This document shows, piece after piece, positions 34,651-44,266 of a stretch of 58,671 bases of DNA. The translations under genes were made by a program, and so were the position numbers. Positions within the stretch are counted from its first letter, which is position 1. Each line of letters starts with the position of its first letter. A model generated the notes under the pieces. It saw only the letters and a list, made by a program, of their open reading frames with translations. It ran no database searches and was not told where the DNA came from. This DNA is from Candidatus Gastranaerophilales bacterium (GTDB lineage: Bacteria; Cyanobacteriota; Vampirovibrionia; Gastranaerophilales; Gastranaerophilaceae), in assembly GCA_944327245.1 (NCBI GenBank), contig CALVHD010000010.1:1-58671 (forward strand), in the 5' to 3' direction.

Positions 34651-35319
34651 ATGAAAAAACTTCAAATAAACAAAGACCATAGAGCTTTAATTGAATCCGT
34701 CATCAGAGAAAGTTCAAAATTCAAGGGAAATGAAGAATTAATTGAGCTTTTTTGTGAAGCCATATACAAAAAATCATATCTTCTAATTGATGCAATTAGA
34801 GATATGTCAAGACTTAGACGCCATCTGCAAATGATATGCGACGGCTGCATGGAGCATATAATCAAAGAAAAGCAAAAATTTGACGAAACAAGAATTTATA
34901 AACAAATTGAACAAAATGCAAAATTAAAAGACGAAATTGTAAGCGTTAAAAAGAAATCCCCGCTTGATGAAAAAGAATTGATTGAACAAGAAATCGAACG
35001 CCACAGAATTAACGAACAAATTGTTAATTTAAAAGAAGAAATTCAAAAAAGCGAAAAATATGATGCAACTGATGGGCTAATTGATCCTATTGAATTTTGC
35101 CCTCAAAAAAGAGTATCAGAACACACAATTGAAAAGCTCATAAAACTCATCAAAATAATTGATGAACAACATCCCACAAAAAAATATTACGATATCTTCT
35201 ATGCAAGATATGTAAAAAAGCTAAATCAAGTAGAAATCGCCCACGAGCTTAAAATTTCACAAGTCGAACTATCCAAGCGATTTGTTGAATTAATTAAACT
35301 TGTTAAAGATAATACTTAA
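34651..35319 (+). CDS. Coiled-coil protein with sigma-4-like HTH
   Basis: A 222-residue protein I do not recognise as a whole. Residues about 1-75 are helical, residues 75-140 form a charged coiled coil, and the last 45 residues (YYDIFYARYVKKLNQ, then VEIAHELKISQVEL) look like a sigma-70 region 4 helix-turn-helix. It lacks region 2 motifs, so it is not a classical sigma factor. It could be a regulator binding DNA or RNA polymerase. It is divergent from bamA and convergent with the membrane protein at 35320. Confidence 0.65.
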   Translation: MKKLQINKDHRALIESVIRESSKFKGNEELIELFCEAIYKKSYLLIDAIRDMSRLRRHLQMICDGCMEHIIKEKQKFDETRIYKQIEQNAKLKDEIVSVKKKSPLDEKELIEQEIERHRINEQIVNLKEEIQKSEKYDATDGLIDPIEFCPQKRVSEHTIEKLIKLIKIIDEQHPTKKYYDIFYARYVKKLNQVEIAHELKISQVELSKRFVELIKLVKDNT

Positions 35320-36042
35320 CTATATTTTTAAGCCTCTATTTGTAAAAGCCATATAATTTTTCATTGATAACGGCTGTTTTTTATAGTGCCCGTATCTTCT
35401 GCTTTCAATGTGTGCAGGGTCAAAATATGGTTTGTATGGTTTTTCTTTAAATTCAGGGTTTCTTTTTTCCATACCTTTTTGCACAAAATAAGCGCTGATA
35501 TCTCGAATAATCGGAGTAATTATAGCGCAGCCTATTACAGCACCTGCAAAAGCACCCATAACAGAAGCGCCGTCTTTAAGTTTTCCTTTAAATTCTTTAA
35601 TAGCAAAATCAGAAGCAACATTATCTTTAGTAAGCAAAGTATCCTTCATGCTTTGTATCATTTCAGGAGACTTTTTAAATAAACCTGTATTAAAAAGACC
35701 TTTTTCAGCTTTAGATATCTTTGCCTTTGCAACCTGAGTTGCTTTTTGTGCTATATCCATATCAGATAAATTACTCAAACGTTTATCAGTAACGTTTTTT
35801 AATTTATCAATAATTTTTTGAGTCATCATATAATACAAAGCTATGTTTGCAACCCCTGTTGCAATTCCTGATGGCACTAAAAACTTTTTATCTTCAGCTG
35901 ACGTATTTTTATCAGCAGCAGCAGCAAAAGTATTACTTGCAGCAGCAAAAAGCATACCTGCAGCATTTAAAACCAATAAAACCTTGCCTGTGTTTCCTTC
36001 AGGATTTAATTGTTTTACAAATTTAGCTAAATTAAATGCCAT
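35320..36042 (-). CDS. Small membrane protein, unknown family
   Basis: A 240-residue basic protein with hydrophobic stretches at about 18-45, 57-75 and 160-180 (GAFAGAVIGCAIITPIIRDI) and a long polar helix between. It has no signal peptide. No family was recognised. Its start shares one base with the upstream stop (TAATG) and uses the AAAGGAGG inside that gene, so the two are translationally coupled. The style (basic, Ala/Gly-rich membrane helices) is like the membrane proteins at 54938-58368. Confidence 0.7.
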   Translation of the reverse strand: MAFNLAKFVKQLNPEGNTGKVLLVLNAAGMLFAAASNTFAAAADKNTSAEDKKFLVPSGIATGVANIALYYMMTQKIIDKLKNVTDKRLSNLSDMDIAQKATQVAKAKISKAEKGLFNTGLFKKSPEMIQSMKDTLLTKDNVASDFAIKEFKGKLKDGASVMGAFAGAVIGCAIITPIIRDISAYFVQKGMEKRNPEFKEKPYKPYFDPAHIESRRYGHYKKQPLSMKNYMAFTNRGLKI

Positions 36043-36662
36043 TATTTAGCCTCCTTTGCATTTTGGATAGTTTTATTCTGATTATTATTTTGAACTTGGG
36101 GTTTTTTGCAAAACTTTTTTGTAACACCCTTATTAATATAATTAATCAAAGGTGCATCAATAAGGAAATTTGTTCCCATCATAACAACAGTAGCTAAAGC
36201 GCCGCCTATTGCTTTTCCCCAAGCAGACATTTTTTCGCTGTATTGATATTTTTTAGTTTCATTTGATAATTTATCAGGATTTAAGACTCCGGCCAATTCA
36301 CTGCCTGCCTTAGAACCAATTTTCATACAGGCAGCAACAGCACCTGTAATACAAATTGCTCTTACTGCTACACCAACAATGGTTCCGCCTACTGATTGAG
36401 AAAACGTTCTTATTGCTTGAACTTTAGAACTTTGATTTGTTCTTCCGTCTTTTTCTTTTGTAACTTTAGTTATTGCTTTTCCGATACCAATATCCACAAC
36501 AGGTCCAATTATTGCTTCTGAACCTGACATAACAATTTTTTGAGCAATAACAGAACTTCCTGCAAGCCCGGCCACAGCAACAGGATGATTCATAATAAAA
36601 TCACCTGCTTTATTGATAATTCTTCCTTTAAAATTTTGTTGTTGTACGCTGTTAATTTTCAT
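36042..36662 (-). CDS. Small membrane protein with N-terminal FKG motif
   Basis: A 206-residue protein with Gly/Ala-rich hydrophobic segments at about 28-60, 95-115 and 150-170 and no signal peptide. The N-terminus is MKINSVQQQNFKGR; a related SFEG motif is seen in the large GH13 protein at 49108-52992. The Lys/Asn/Gln-rich tail ends NAKEAK. Function unknown. It is first in a two-gene operon with the 240-residue protein. Confidence 0.7.
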   Translation of the reverse strand: MKINSVQQQNFKGRIINKAGDFIMNHPVAVAGLAGSSVIAQKIVMSGSEAIIGPVVDIGIGKAITKVTKEKDGRTNQSSKVQAIRTFSQSVGGTIVGVAVRAICITGAVAACMKIGSKAGSELAGVLNPDKLSNETKKYQYSEKMSAWGKAIGGALATVVMMGTNFLIDAPLINYINKGVTKKFCKKPQVQNNNQNKTIQNAKEAK

Positions 36663-36834
36663 ATAGACTCTTTTAATACATAATTTCTAACAATGATGAA
36701 TAAAAAAATTTGCCCCTATTAAAATACGCTTTAACAAATTTTTACAAATCCCCATTTGCTCATTAATGTTTTTTAGACTAAAATTTATTATAACAAAAAT
36801 TACTTGAAAATAAACCCTTGGGGATATTAAGATT

Positions 36835-38388
36835 ATGCAAAGAAATACAAAACACGCTTCAATTGAGCTTAAACAACCGTTCTTTTATGACATAACTTTA
36901 AGAGATGGAAACCAATCACTCAAAAAACCATGGAGCTTAAAAGAAAAATTATTTATTTTTGATAAAATAGTTGAACTTGGTATTCCCGCTATCGAAATAG
37001 GTTTTCCTGCTTCATCGCAAATGGATTTTGATTCTTGCACCACTTTAGCTCAAAGAGCAGATGAAAACACAAAAGTTTCAGTCTTGGCCCGTGCCAATAA
37101 AAATGATATAAATAGAGCGCTTGAAGCACTTGAACAAGCTAAAAACCCAAGATTACATACTTTTATTACGCTATCGCCATTTCATATGGAACACGTATTA
37201 AATAAAAAACAAGATGAAGTAGCAATGCTTGCAATTAATGCGGTTGAATATGCAGCGCAACATCTTTTAAAAACAAACAAAAAAGCTGATATTGAATTTT
37301 CAGTTGAACATTTTGGAGATTGCTTTGAAAATCTTGATTTTGTAATTGAAGTTTTAAAAGAAATTGTTTCAAAAGGGGCAACCACAATCAATCTTCCAAA
37401 CACAGTTGAAAGATATCGCCCCAAAAGATTTTTGGATATGATGGTTAAAGTAAAAGAAAACCTGCCAAAACACGCTATAATTTCTGTTCACAACCATAAT
37501 GATTTAGGTATGGCAACGGCAACAACCGTTGAAAGCTATTTTTTAGGTGCAGGTCAATTGGAATGCTGTCTTAATGGTCTTGGCGAAAGAGCAGGAAACA
37601 CAGATTTTAACCAAGTTGCTGTTGCACTTCATAATTCAGGAGTAGAAACAGGAATTAATTTATCTAAAATTTATGAAACAGCTCTTACAATTTCGCAAAT
37701 GTCCCATGTAAAAATATATGAAAAAGCACCTTTGATTGGTCCTGAAGCTCTTGCGCACCGTTCAGGAATACATCAAGACGGCGCAATTAAAACAAAAGAC
37801 ATGGATTTTGGAGCTTATAGACCGATTAATCCAAGTTTAATCGGACGATATGACGATGAAAAAATCGGCTTTACTTCTCAATCGGGAAAAACTGCAATTT
37901 ATGATATTATTAAAGCTCTTAAATATCCGATTACAATTCAAGAATCTATATATTTGACTCCTATAGCTAAAAAATTAGCAGAACAAAAAGGCGAACTGAC
38001 TCAAGAAGAAATACTCGATTTGTATTTCAATAAAATATGCAATATTGAAGGAGCATTTGAATTAATTTCATTCAAACAAATAGAAAAAGGTATTTTTGAT
38101 TTATTCTTTAATTTTAAAGGAGAAAGAAAAGAAGTAATAGGGCAGGGAAACGGCCCATTAGATGCTTGTTTAAACGGCTTAGCCAAATTAGGATTTAAAA
38201 CAACGCTTTCATACTATAAGCAATATTCTCTTGACGGAGATGAAAAAGGTTCAAGCGCAAGAGCAATGAGCGCAATATCTATGCTTGATGACAACAATAA
38301 CGTAATTATAGGCAGAGCCATAGATACTTCAACCGCTCTTGCTAACGTTAAAGCAATCTTTAATGCCCTAAATCAAATAATTAAATAA
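36835..38388 (+). CDS. leuA: 2-isopropylmalate synthase
   Basis: First enzyme of leucine synthesis, joining acetyl-CoA and 2-ketoisovalerate. The 517-residue protein has a catalytic TIM barrel with TLRDGNQSL (Arg23, Asp24), metal-binding HNHND at 219-223 and CLNGLGERAGNTD at 245-257. A C-terminal LeuA dimer/regulatory domain (about 395-515) is present, which favours LeuA over homocitrate synthase. LRDGNQ is the spelling seen in type 2 enzymes. The gene stands alone; no other leu gene is nearby. GGGGAT precedes the ATG. Confidence 0.9.
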   Translation: MQRNTKHASIELKQPFFYDITLRDGNQSLKKPWSLKEKLFIFDKIVELGIPAIEIGFPASSQMDFDSCTTLAQRADENTKVSVLARANKNDINRALEALEQAKNPRLHTFITLSPFHMEHVLNKKQDEVAMLAINAVEYAAQHLLKTNKKADIEFSVEHFGDCFENLDFVIEVLKEIVSKGATTINLPNTVERYRPKRFLDMMVKVKENLPKHAIISVHNHNDLGMATATTVESYFLGAGQLECCLNGLGERAGNTDFNQVAVALHNSGVETGINLSKIYETALTISQMSHVKIYEKAPLIGPEALAHRSGIHQDGAIKTKDMDFGAYRPINPSLIGRYDDEKIGFTSQSGKTAIYDIIKALKYPITIQESIYLTPIAKKLAEQKGELTQEEILDLYFNKICNIEGAFELISFKQIEKGIFDLFFNFKGERKEVIGQGNGPLDACLNGLAKLGFKTTLSYYKQYSLDGDEKGSSARAMSAISMLDDNNNVIIGRAIDTSTALANVKAIFNALNQIIK

Positions 38389-39475
38389 AGAAATCTTCTT
38401 TTTTATTTATAAGTTCTTGTGTTTCAAAATCAAAAAAGTGCAAATTTTTTGTATCAACAGAAAAATCTATATTTTCACATTTTGGAACATTAGAGCTTAC
38501 TATTGAACAAAATTCCTTATCTTTAAAATTAAAATATATATTCTTTTGAGAACCCAGATTTTCCTCAAAGGTTACTTTTGATGAAAATTTTATTAAATTA
38601 AAAGGATAAGATGGGTCATATGAAGAAATAATATGTTCAGGCCTTATTCCTATATATAATTTTTTATTATCCTCCAAATTACAAGGAAGAGTGTCTATTC
38701 CTATTATGACATTTCCAAAAGTCAAAAATCCGTTTCTTACTTCCGCTTCTATTATATTCATCGGAGCAGACCCCATAAAAGTAGCCACAAAAACATTTTT
38801 CGGATAATTATAGATATTATAAGGAGTATCAACCTGTTGGACTTTGCCGTTATTCAACACAACAATTCTATCCCCCATGGTTAAAGCTTCCGTTTGATCA
38901 TGGGTTACATATATAAAAGTTGTTTTTAATTTCTGATGCAGTTTTTTAATTTCTGAACGCATATACATTCTAAGCTTTGCATCTAAATTAGATAACGGTT
39001 CATCCATTAAAAAAACTTTTGGCTCTCTTACCATGGCTCTTGCTAACGCAACTCTTTGTCTTTGACCGCCGGACAGTTCCTTTGGCTTTGCCTTTAGGTA
39101 ATCTTCTAAAACAAGAATTTCCGCCGCTCTTTGAACACGTCTTTGAATTTCACATTTTGCCATGTTCCTAACTTTTAAACCAAGAGAAATGTTCTCCTTA
39201 ACATTTAAATGAGGGTAAAGTGCATAATTTTGAAATACCATAGCAATATTTCTATCTTTAGGTGCAACTTGATTAACCAATTGATTATCAATATAAATAT
39301 CACCTTCAGACTGAACTTCAAGCCCTGCTATCATTCTTAACAATGTAGATTTTCCGCAACCGGAAGCCCCAACAAGAACAATAAATTCACCATCTTTGAT
39401 GTCTAGATTTATATCTTTTAAAATTTCTCTGTCGCCAAAGCTTTTTGAAATATTTTTTAAAACTACCTCTGCCAT
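38381..39475 (-). CDS. ABC transporter ATPase, UgpC/MsmK type
   Basis: Energising subunit of a carbohydrate-uptake ABC transporter, 364 residues. Walker A GASGCGKST at 36-44, signature LSGGQ at 134-138, Walker B VFLMDEP at 154-160, His192 in the H-loop, and a C-terminal TOBE domain fit the MalK/UgpC/MsmK group. No permease or binding protein is adjacent, so it probably serves several importers, as MsmK does. The start at 39475 (MAEVVLKNI) matches the family and has GAG five bases upstream; an in-frame ATG at 39493 is also possible. It overlaps leuA at the 3' ends. Confidence 0.92.
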   Translation of the reverse strand: MAEVVLKNISKSFGDREILKDINLDIKDGEFIVLVGASGCGKSTLLRMIAGLEVQSEGDIYIDNQLVNQVAPKDRNIAMVFQNYALYPHLNVKENISLGLKVRNMAKCEIQRRVQRAAEILVLEDYLKAKPKELSGGQRQRVALARAMVREPKVFLMDEPLSNLDAKLRMYMRSEIKKLHQKLKTTFIYVTHDQTEALTMGDRIVVLNNGKVQQVDTPYNIYNYPKNVFVATFMGSAPMNIIEAEVRNGFLTFGNVIIGIDTLPCNLEDNKKLYIGIRPEHIISSYDPSYPFNLIKFSSKVTFEENLGSQKNIYFNFKDKEFCSIVSSNVPKCENIDFSVDTKNLHFFDFETQELINKKEDFFI

Positions 39476-39485
39476 CTGAGCTCTT

Positions 39486-40631
39486 TTATCCATCCATTCT
39501 AATTGGTAATACGAATGTAATCATTGTACCAAAATTTTCTTTCGAATACACCCACATATCTCCACCAAAATCTGTTGTGTATATTTTTAAAATATTAAGT
39601 GTGGCTCTAAGCCCTATAGGACGCCTTGTCAGACTCTTATAATAGGTATTAAATATATTGTCTAATTCTTCTTGATTAAATACAATATCAGTAATTTTTG
39701 CTTCAAAAAGAACATATTTTGTACCATCCAAAGAATCATTTGCAGCAAAATCTCTTGTTTTCAAAAAATCTACAGGAGGATGACCTATATTTAAAAAGCA
39801 TTTTCCCAAATTTGAAAACCTCAAAAATATATCCATTATACATCTTAGGATATATTCAACTGCTTCAGAATCAAGACAACAATCTCTTTGAGTCAAAGAC
39901 CTATAGTCAAGAGAGAAAATAATTTTTCTGTCTTGAAAATCCTTTTGATAAACACGCTCTATTGATTTTATTAAGCTAATTAAATCAAAAGTTTTATTGT
40001 TATATTCAATCTTTTTAGATTCCAATTTGAATAAAGCAAACAATTTTTCCAAATCATAACTTAAATTATTAGAATTTGTATTAATTATATTCAGATATTT
40101 TTCTTGTTTTTCTGATAACGCCCCGCCTATCCCATCTAAAAGAGCTCTTGAAAAACCGCTTATTGAAACCAAGCTGGACAATATTGAACCTGAAGAATCT
40201 ATTAAAAAATCATTTTTACCATCTATGATTTTTTGTGCGGCTGCATATTTTTCATTGATATTTTTTTGTTCTTTTTGCTTATTTGTAATATTTCTAACGC
40301 AAACGAGTACTTTTGAATTTTCAACTATTCTTTTTGCAGTCATTTCAAGAAAAATTCTTTTTTCTTCATCATCTTCTTCATTCTTAACAATCGCCTTGAC
40401 ACAAGCGCTTAAATCATCTTGAATGATTTTATTTAAAATTGCAGTACCGTTTTCAACAAAATCAGAAAAATAATGTCCGATAATATTAAACTTGGTGGTT
40501 TTATATATATCAAGAATTTTATTATTTACATCTACAATTTTTCCGTCTTGTTCTAAAGTAAACACACCGTCAGGCAATAAATCAAAATTTTCAACTTCTT
40601 TTGGCTTTTTAAAATAATCTAATAATTTCAT
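39486..40631 (-). CDS. Degenerate PAS histidine-kinase-like protein
   Basis: A 381-residue soluble protein with a PAS-like domain (about 15-115, DGVFTLEQDGKIVDVNNKIL) and a region that aligns with a HisKA/HATPase kinase core. In the ungapped match to the usual KxEFLxxxSHELRTPL the His is Gly148 (KNDFLIDSSGSILSSL). The N-box Asn is not seen (YILRCIMDIFLRF), and no DxGxG motif is found. It therefore looks like a kinase fold kept for binding or scaffolding. Its end meets the ABC ATPase gene, which may be co-transcribed. An alternative is a divergent kinase with an unusual acceptor. Confidence 0.78.
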   Translation of the reverse strand: MKLLDYFKKPKEVENFDLLPDGVFTLEQDGKIVDVNNKILDIYKTTKFNIIGHYFSDFVENGTAILNKIIQDDLSACVKAIVKNEEDDEEKRIFLEMTAKRIVENSKVLVCVRNITNKQKEQKNINEKYAAAQKIIDGKNDFLIDSSGSILSSLVSISGFSRALLDGIGGALSEKQEKYLNIINTNSNNLSYDLEKLFALFKLESKKIEYNNKTFDLISLIKSIERVYQKDFQDRKIIFSLDYRSLTQRDCCLDSEAVEYILRCIMDIFLRFSNLGKCFLNIGHPPVDFLKTRDFAANDSLDGTKYVLFEAKITDIVFNQEELDNIFNTYYKSLTRRPIGLRATLNILKIYTTDFGGDMWVYSKENFGTMITFVLPIRMDG

Positions 40632-40768
40632 CTATTTAAACACTCTTTTTAAACCAATATTACCATGATTTTTATCTAAACAAAAGTTATAGAAATGCCA
40701 TTCTTTGTAATAATTAACATTTTATTTTTTGTAAATTAATATGATAATAGAAAATTATAGGGTGACTG

Positions 40769-41098
40769 ATGAATTTTATTGAAACAATTCAAAACAAAGA
40801 AATTGTTCTTGTTATCGATGAAAAAATAATTGACGACAATTTTTGCGAAAAAATATTGAACAAAATTCAAAACAACAAAAAAATCGGACTTGATATGACA
40901 AAAGTTCAAGACATTTGTTCTCAAAAATTTATCTCTTGCCTTATCAACAATAAATTTAGACTTTTTAATCTGCAAAGCGAATTATTAGCATATTTGGCAA
41001 TTGTTTTAAAAGACGGATTTTTAAAATCTTACATAAACTATGAAGATTTCAGCAAAAATAAACGAGAATTAATTAAAAGACATTTGCTTATTACATAA
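40769..41098 (+). CDS. Small STAS-like protein
   Basis: A 109-residue soluble protein. The beta-strand KKIGLDMTKVQDICSQKF and the following helices resemble a STAS (anti-anti-sigma-like) domain, though the conserved Ser/Thr pattern is weak (QDICSQKF). AGGGTG precedes the ATG. It is divergent from the pseudo-kinase. A regulatory partner-switch role is only a suggestion. Confidence 0.6.
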   Translation: MNFIETIQNKEIVLVIDEKIIDDNFCEKILNKIQNNKKIGLDMTKVQDICSQKFISCLINNKFRLFNLQSELLAYLAIVLKDGFLKSYINYEDFSKNKRELIKRHLLIT

Positions 41099-41137
41099 AT
41101 CTTGCAAAAATTAATTAAATTAATGTAAAATTGCCTT

Positions 41138-43225
41138 ATGTTTTTAAGTGCAATTTTATTTAATTTCTTTTCTTCTTATTTAATTGCATCCTTATGCAAT
41201 AACTTTTTAATTATTTTTATTGCATATTTTGCTCTTATTGTACTTAATATGGAAATTTTATCCTTTTTTAGTGCAATAAATGAAATTAATCTTTTATTTT
41301 TTTCATTTTTAAATTTCATTTTAAGTTTTTCTTTTTTTAAACTAAAAAAAGGTGCAATCCTAAAACCGAATTTTGATATTAAAAGACTGATTAATTCTCT
41401 TAAACTTGATAAATCGCTGATTATTCTTTTAATATCTTTTATTATTTTAAATTTTGCCGTATTATTTCTTGCTATTGTAATTCCAGCCATTGAACCGGAC
41501 AGCCAAACATATCATTTTTTAAGAGCTTGGGAATTTGCAAAAAATCAAAATCTTCTTCATTTTGAAACAAATGACATAAGAGCTTTAATAATGCCGATTA
41601 ATTCTGAAATTGTTTATGCTTGGATGTTAATTTTCAAAAAAAATGTATACGGATATGGAATTGTATCTTATCTTAGCTATATTTTAACAATTTTTGCAGG
41701 CTGGCAAATATTTGAGAAATTCAAATATTCATTCAGAAAAAGACTTTTTGCCATTTTCATTTTTTCATCATTAAGCGCAATCATAATCCAAATTCCGAGC
41801 ATGCAAACAAATATTTTAATCGGAGCATTATTAATAAGTTCACTTAGCTTGTTTTTATCCAATTCAAAAAAATCTCTTTATTTTTCTTCTTTGGCGCTGA
41901 GCCTTGCAATAGGCACAAAAACTACGGCGATTATCTCTCTTTTTGGATTTTTTATCTTAATTATTTTCTATGAAATTTTAATTGATAAAAATAAAGAACT
42001 TAAAAAAACTAAATTTTTTACTGTTTGTCTTATAATCAATTTCATTATATTTGCAAGCTATAACTACATCCTAAACTTTATTCAATTTCACAGTCTTTTT
42101 TCAAATAATGCTGCTTATCAAGGACACAAGTTTTGGGGCGGCTTTAAAGGTTATATTTCAAATCTTATTAATTTTGCGGTTCAAACATTTGATTTTACAG
42201 GATTTAAGTGGGGAATGTATCTAAACAAAAAAATCTTGCTAATCAAAACCGACATATATAAATTTCTAAAAATTCCTATTGATTACGGTACAAATGTCAC
42301 TTTGTATGAAATAAATATAGGAACAGATGAACAAATAGCAGGTTTTGGAATATTAGGTTTTTTGGCGTTTTTACCTATGATATTTTTCAACTTTATTAAA
42401 TTTTTCTACAATAAAAACAAAAGAACTGTATTTCTTTTTTTGCTGTCTTGCACTTTTTTAATTAATATCCTTATACTTGCCCGTTCGTGCGCATTTATGA
42501 TTTTTTCTGTTCGGTTTATTGTTTCTTTTGTATGCTTAAGTTTTGGAATACTTCTTCCTTTATATTGCAAAAAAAGCATTCTAAAACCAATAATTATTTT
42601 ATTTTGCATTTTTTACATGACACTAATCCCCTTTCATATACAAAGAATGCCTTTTGAAAGAACACTAAAAAATTTAAAAGAAAACAACTATAGCTTAAAA
42701 AAATTATCCGATGATTATTTTTCAAACAAAATTATTCCTGTTTATAAAGCAGGCTATGTAATAAAAAATACAATAGAAAAAAAATATAAAAACAGCAAAA
42801 ATATAGCAATAATAAAACCTCTTGAATCAGCGATTTTCTACACAAAAACACTTGAATTTAAAGGCTATAATGTTGATTTTTTAAACGGAGCCTTGCTAAA
42901 TAAAGAAAAATTAAAAAAATATGATTTAATTATTGCAATAGATGACAGTCAAAGCGACAATGTATTTAACCCAATCGATGTTTTAAATACAAAATATACA
43001 GTTGATGAACATAACAACGTAAAATTTGATATAGATAATAAACTAAATTGTTATTTTCAATTTATGAAATTACCAAACTCGGATATTATAAATGAAAAAA
43101 ACGCAATTGAAAGAGTTTGTATTACAACAAATTATCTAAACAAACTCTATAAACCGGACTATGTAGAATATACTGATATATTAATCGGCTTTAAAAAAGT
43201 TAAATTACTCTATTTTAAGGGTTAA
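41138..43225 (+). CDS. Multi-pass GT-C-like membrane glycosyltransferase
   Basis: A 695-residue protein with about 11-12 predicted membrane helices in its first 520 residues and a soluble C-terminal domain (about 540-695). The first extracytoplasmic loop holds Asp121 in IEPDSQTYHFLRAWEF, like the catalytic-acid loop of GT-C enzymes that use lipid-linked sugars. This is a fold-level guess; no family name is secure. It may modify envelope glycans. No ribosome site is obvious. Confidence 0.7.
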   Translation: MFLSAILFNFFSSYLIASLCNNFLIIFIAYFALIVLNMEILSFFSAINEINLLFFSFLNFILSFSFFKLKKGAILKPNFDIKRLINSLKLDKSLIILLISFIILNFAVLFLAIVIPAIEPDSQTYHFLRAWEFAKNQNLLHFETNDIRALIMPINSEIVYAWMLIFKKNVYGYGIVSYLSYILTIFAGWQIFEKFKYSFRKRLFAIFIFSSLSAIIIQIPSMQTNILIGALLISSLSLFLSNSKKSLYFSSLALSLAIGTKTTAIISLFGFFILIIFYEILIDKNKELKKTKFFTVCLIINFIIFASYNYILNFIQFHSLFSNNAAYQGHKFWGGFKGYISNLINFAVQTFDFTGFKWGMYLNKKILLIKTDIYKFLKIPIDYGTNVTLYEINIGTDEQIAGFGILGFLAFLPMIFFNFIKFFYNKNKRTVFLFLLSCTFLINILILARSCAFMIFSVRFIVSFVCLSFGILLPLYCKKSILKPIIILFCIFYMTLIPFHIQRMPFERTLKNLKENNYSLKKLSDDYFSNKIIPVYKAGYVIKNTIEKKYKNSKNIAIIKPLESAIFYTKTLEFKGYNVDFLNGALLNKEKLKKYDLIIAIDDSQSDNVFNPIDVLNTKYTVDEHNNVKFDIDNKLNCYFQFMKLPNSDIINEKNAIERVCITTNYLNKLYKPDYVEYTDILIGFKKVKLLYFKG

Positions 43226-43279
43226 AAAATATTCAAATATGCGCTATCATGTATAAATAAATCATAAAAAGGAATTGTT

Positions 43280-43984
43280 ATGTTTAAAAAAGCTTTATCA
43301 TTATCACTTATAACTCTTTGTTTGAATACTTTTGTGCCATTTTACGCCCTTGCTTTTGACTATCAGGATAACGATGTTGAACATCTTACTCCCGTAGTAA
43401 AAAATGCAAAAATTGACTTGGTTAAAATTACCCCCGGCGGAAATATAATACAAAAAGAAAACTATATCGTGGTTAATTTTGCTCAAAATTTTAATTCAAA
43501 GTACTATAAAACAGGAGATTATGTACAATTTAATTTTGATAAAGACCTAAAAACTCAAGAAGGAACTCTTTTAATTCCTTGCAATTCCTCTCTCATTGCC
43601 AGAATAAGCTGTATTGAAAAACCAAAATGGTTTTCAAGAAACGCTAAAGTGTTTATGGAATTTACACACATATTGCTTCCTGATGGCACAAACATTCCCG
43701 TATGCGTACAATTGGCGGATAAAAAATATCTAAAAGAAGGCGCTAAAGAAACAGCAGGCAAAATTGCAGCCTATACCCTTTCAATAGGTGCTGTAGGTTC
43801 AGGTCTTGGTGCTGCAATAGGGGTTGCCGCAGGGCACACTATTACAGGATTAATCATAGGCGGCTCGGTTGGAGGCGGAGTTGGCTTAGTTTCAGGTATT
43901 GTTTCTCCTGGGCTGCATTTTAAGGCCAAAAAAGGCGAAAAAATAATCCTTGAATTACAGGATAACCTAAAACTTCCAAACTAA
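43280..43984 (+). CDS. Secreted glycine-zipper protein
   Basis: A 234-residue protein with a signal peptide (cleavage near ALA-FDYQ), a beta-rich middle (LTPVVKNAKIDLVKI, then NYIVVNFAQNF) and a Gly-rich segment at about 165-205 (GSGLGAAIGVAAGH; GGSVGGGVGLVSG), a pattern of outer-membrane-inserted glycine zippers. AAGGA precedes the ATG. Its function is unknown; it probably acts in the envelope. Confidence 0.75.
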   Translation: MFKKALSLSLITLCLNTFVPFYALAFDYQDNDVEHLTPVVKNAKIDLVKITPGGNIIQKENYIVVNFAQNFNSKYYKTGDYVQFNFDKDLKTQEGTLLIPCNSSLIARISCIEKPKWFSRNAKVFMEFTHILLPDGTNIPVCVQLADKKYLKEGAKETAGKIAAYTLSIGAVGSGLGAAIGVAAGHTITGLIIGGSVGGGVGLVSGIVSPGLHFKAKKGEKIILELQDNLKLPN

Positions 43985-44000
43985 TTGTTAAATAATTTTA

Positions 44001-44035
44001 ATTTTAGCATTTTTATTTTACAAAAGTGCTAAAAT
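44001..44035 (+). other. AT-rich hairpin after the glycine-zipper gene
   Basis: Bases 44001-44014 pair with 44022-44035, giving a 14-bp stem with a single T-G pair and a 7-base loop (44015-44021). It is A-T rich, and no T run follows, but the next start codon lies only a few bases after it. It might attenuate or terminate transcription. Confidence 0.4.
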
Positions 44036-44041
44036 ATCATT

Positions 44042-44266
44042 ATGCAAAGTTTTTTTCAAGATGAATTTATGTATAAAAAACTTCTGAAACGCATGAAACA
44101 TGAAGTTTTAAAAGAGCAACTCAATAAAACAATTGATGAAATTGATTATCTGAATGAACTTCAAAGTCACCTTGCAGAAAGAAATGACTTTATTTCATTA
44201 CATTCAAAAGAAATTGATTACATTAAAAAAATAAGTAATGTCGGAAGAAAAAATATACAAATATAG
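44042..44266 (+). CDS. Small helical protein
   Basis: A 74-residue, Lys/Glu-rich helical protein (LKRMKHEVLKEQLNKTIDEI) with no recognised family. No ribosome site is visible and an ATG at 44069 is an alternative start. Its end overlaps the DUF2344 gene by 29 bases, which favours a real coupled gene over chance, but evidence is limited. Confidence 0.45.
   Translation: MQSFFQDEFMYKKLLKRMKHEVLKEQLNKTIDEIDYLNELQSHLAERNDFISLHSKEIDYIKKISNVGRKNIQI

Noticed and set aside
35386-36049. Short + strand frames opposite the membrane proteins at 35320-36662
   Set aside because: They lie antisense to well-supported coding sequence and lack ribosome sites.
44042-44266. The 74-residue helical ORF as FliJ
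   Set aside because: It lies 30 kb from the flagellar operon and matches FliJ only in being helical and charged.
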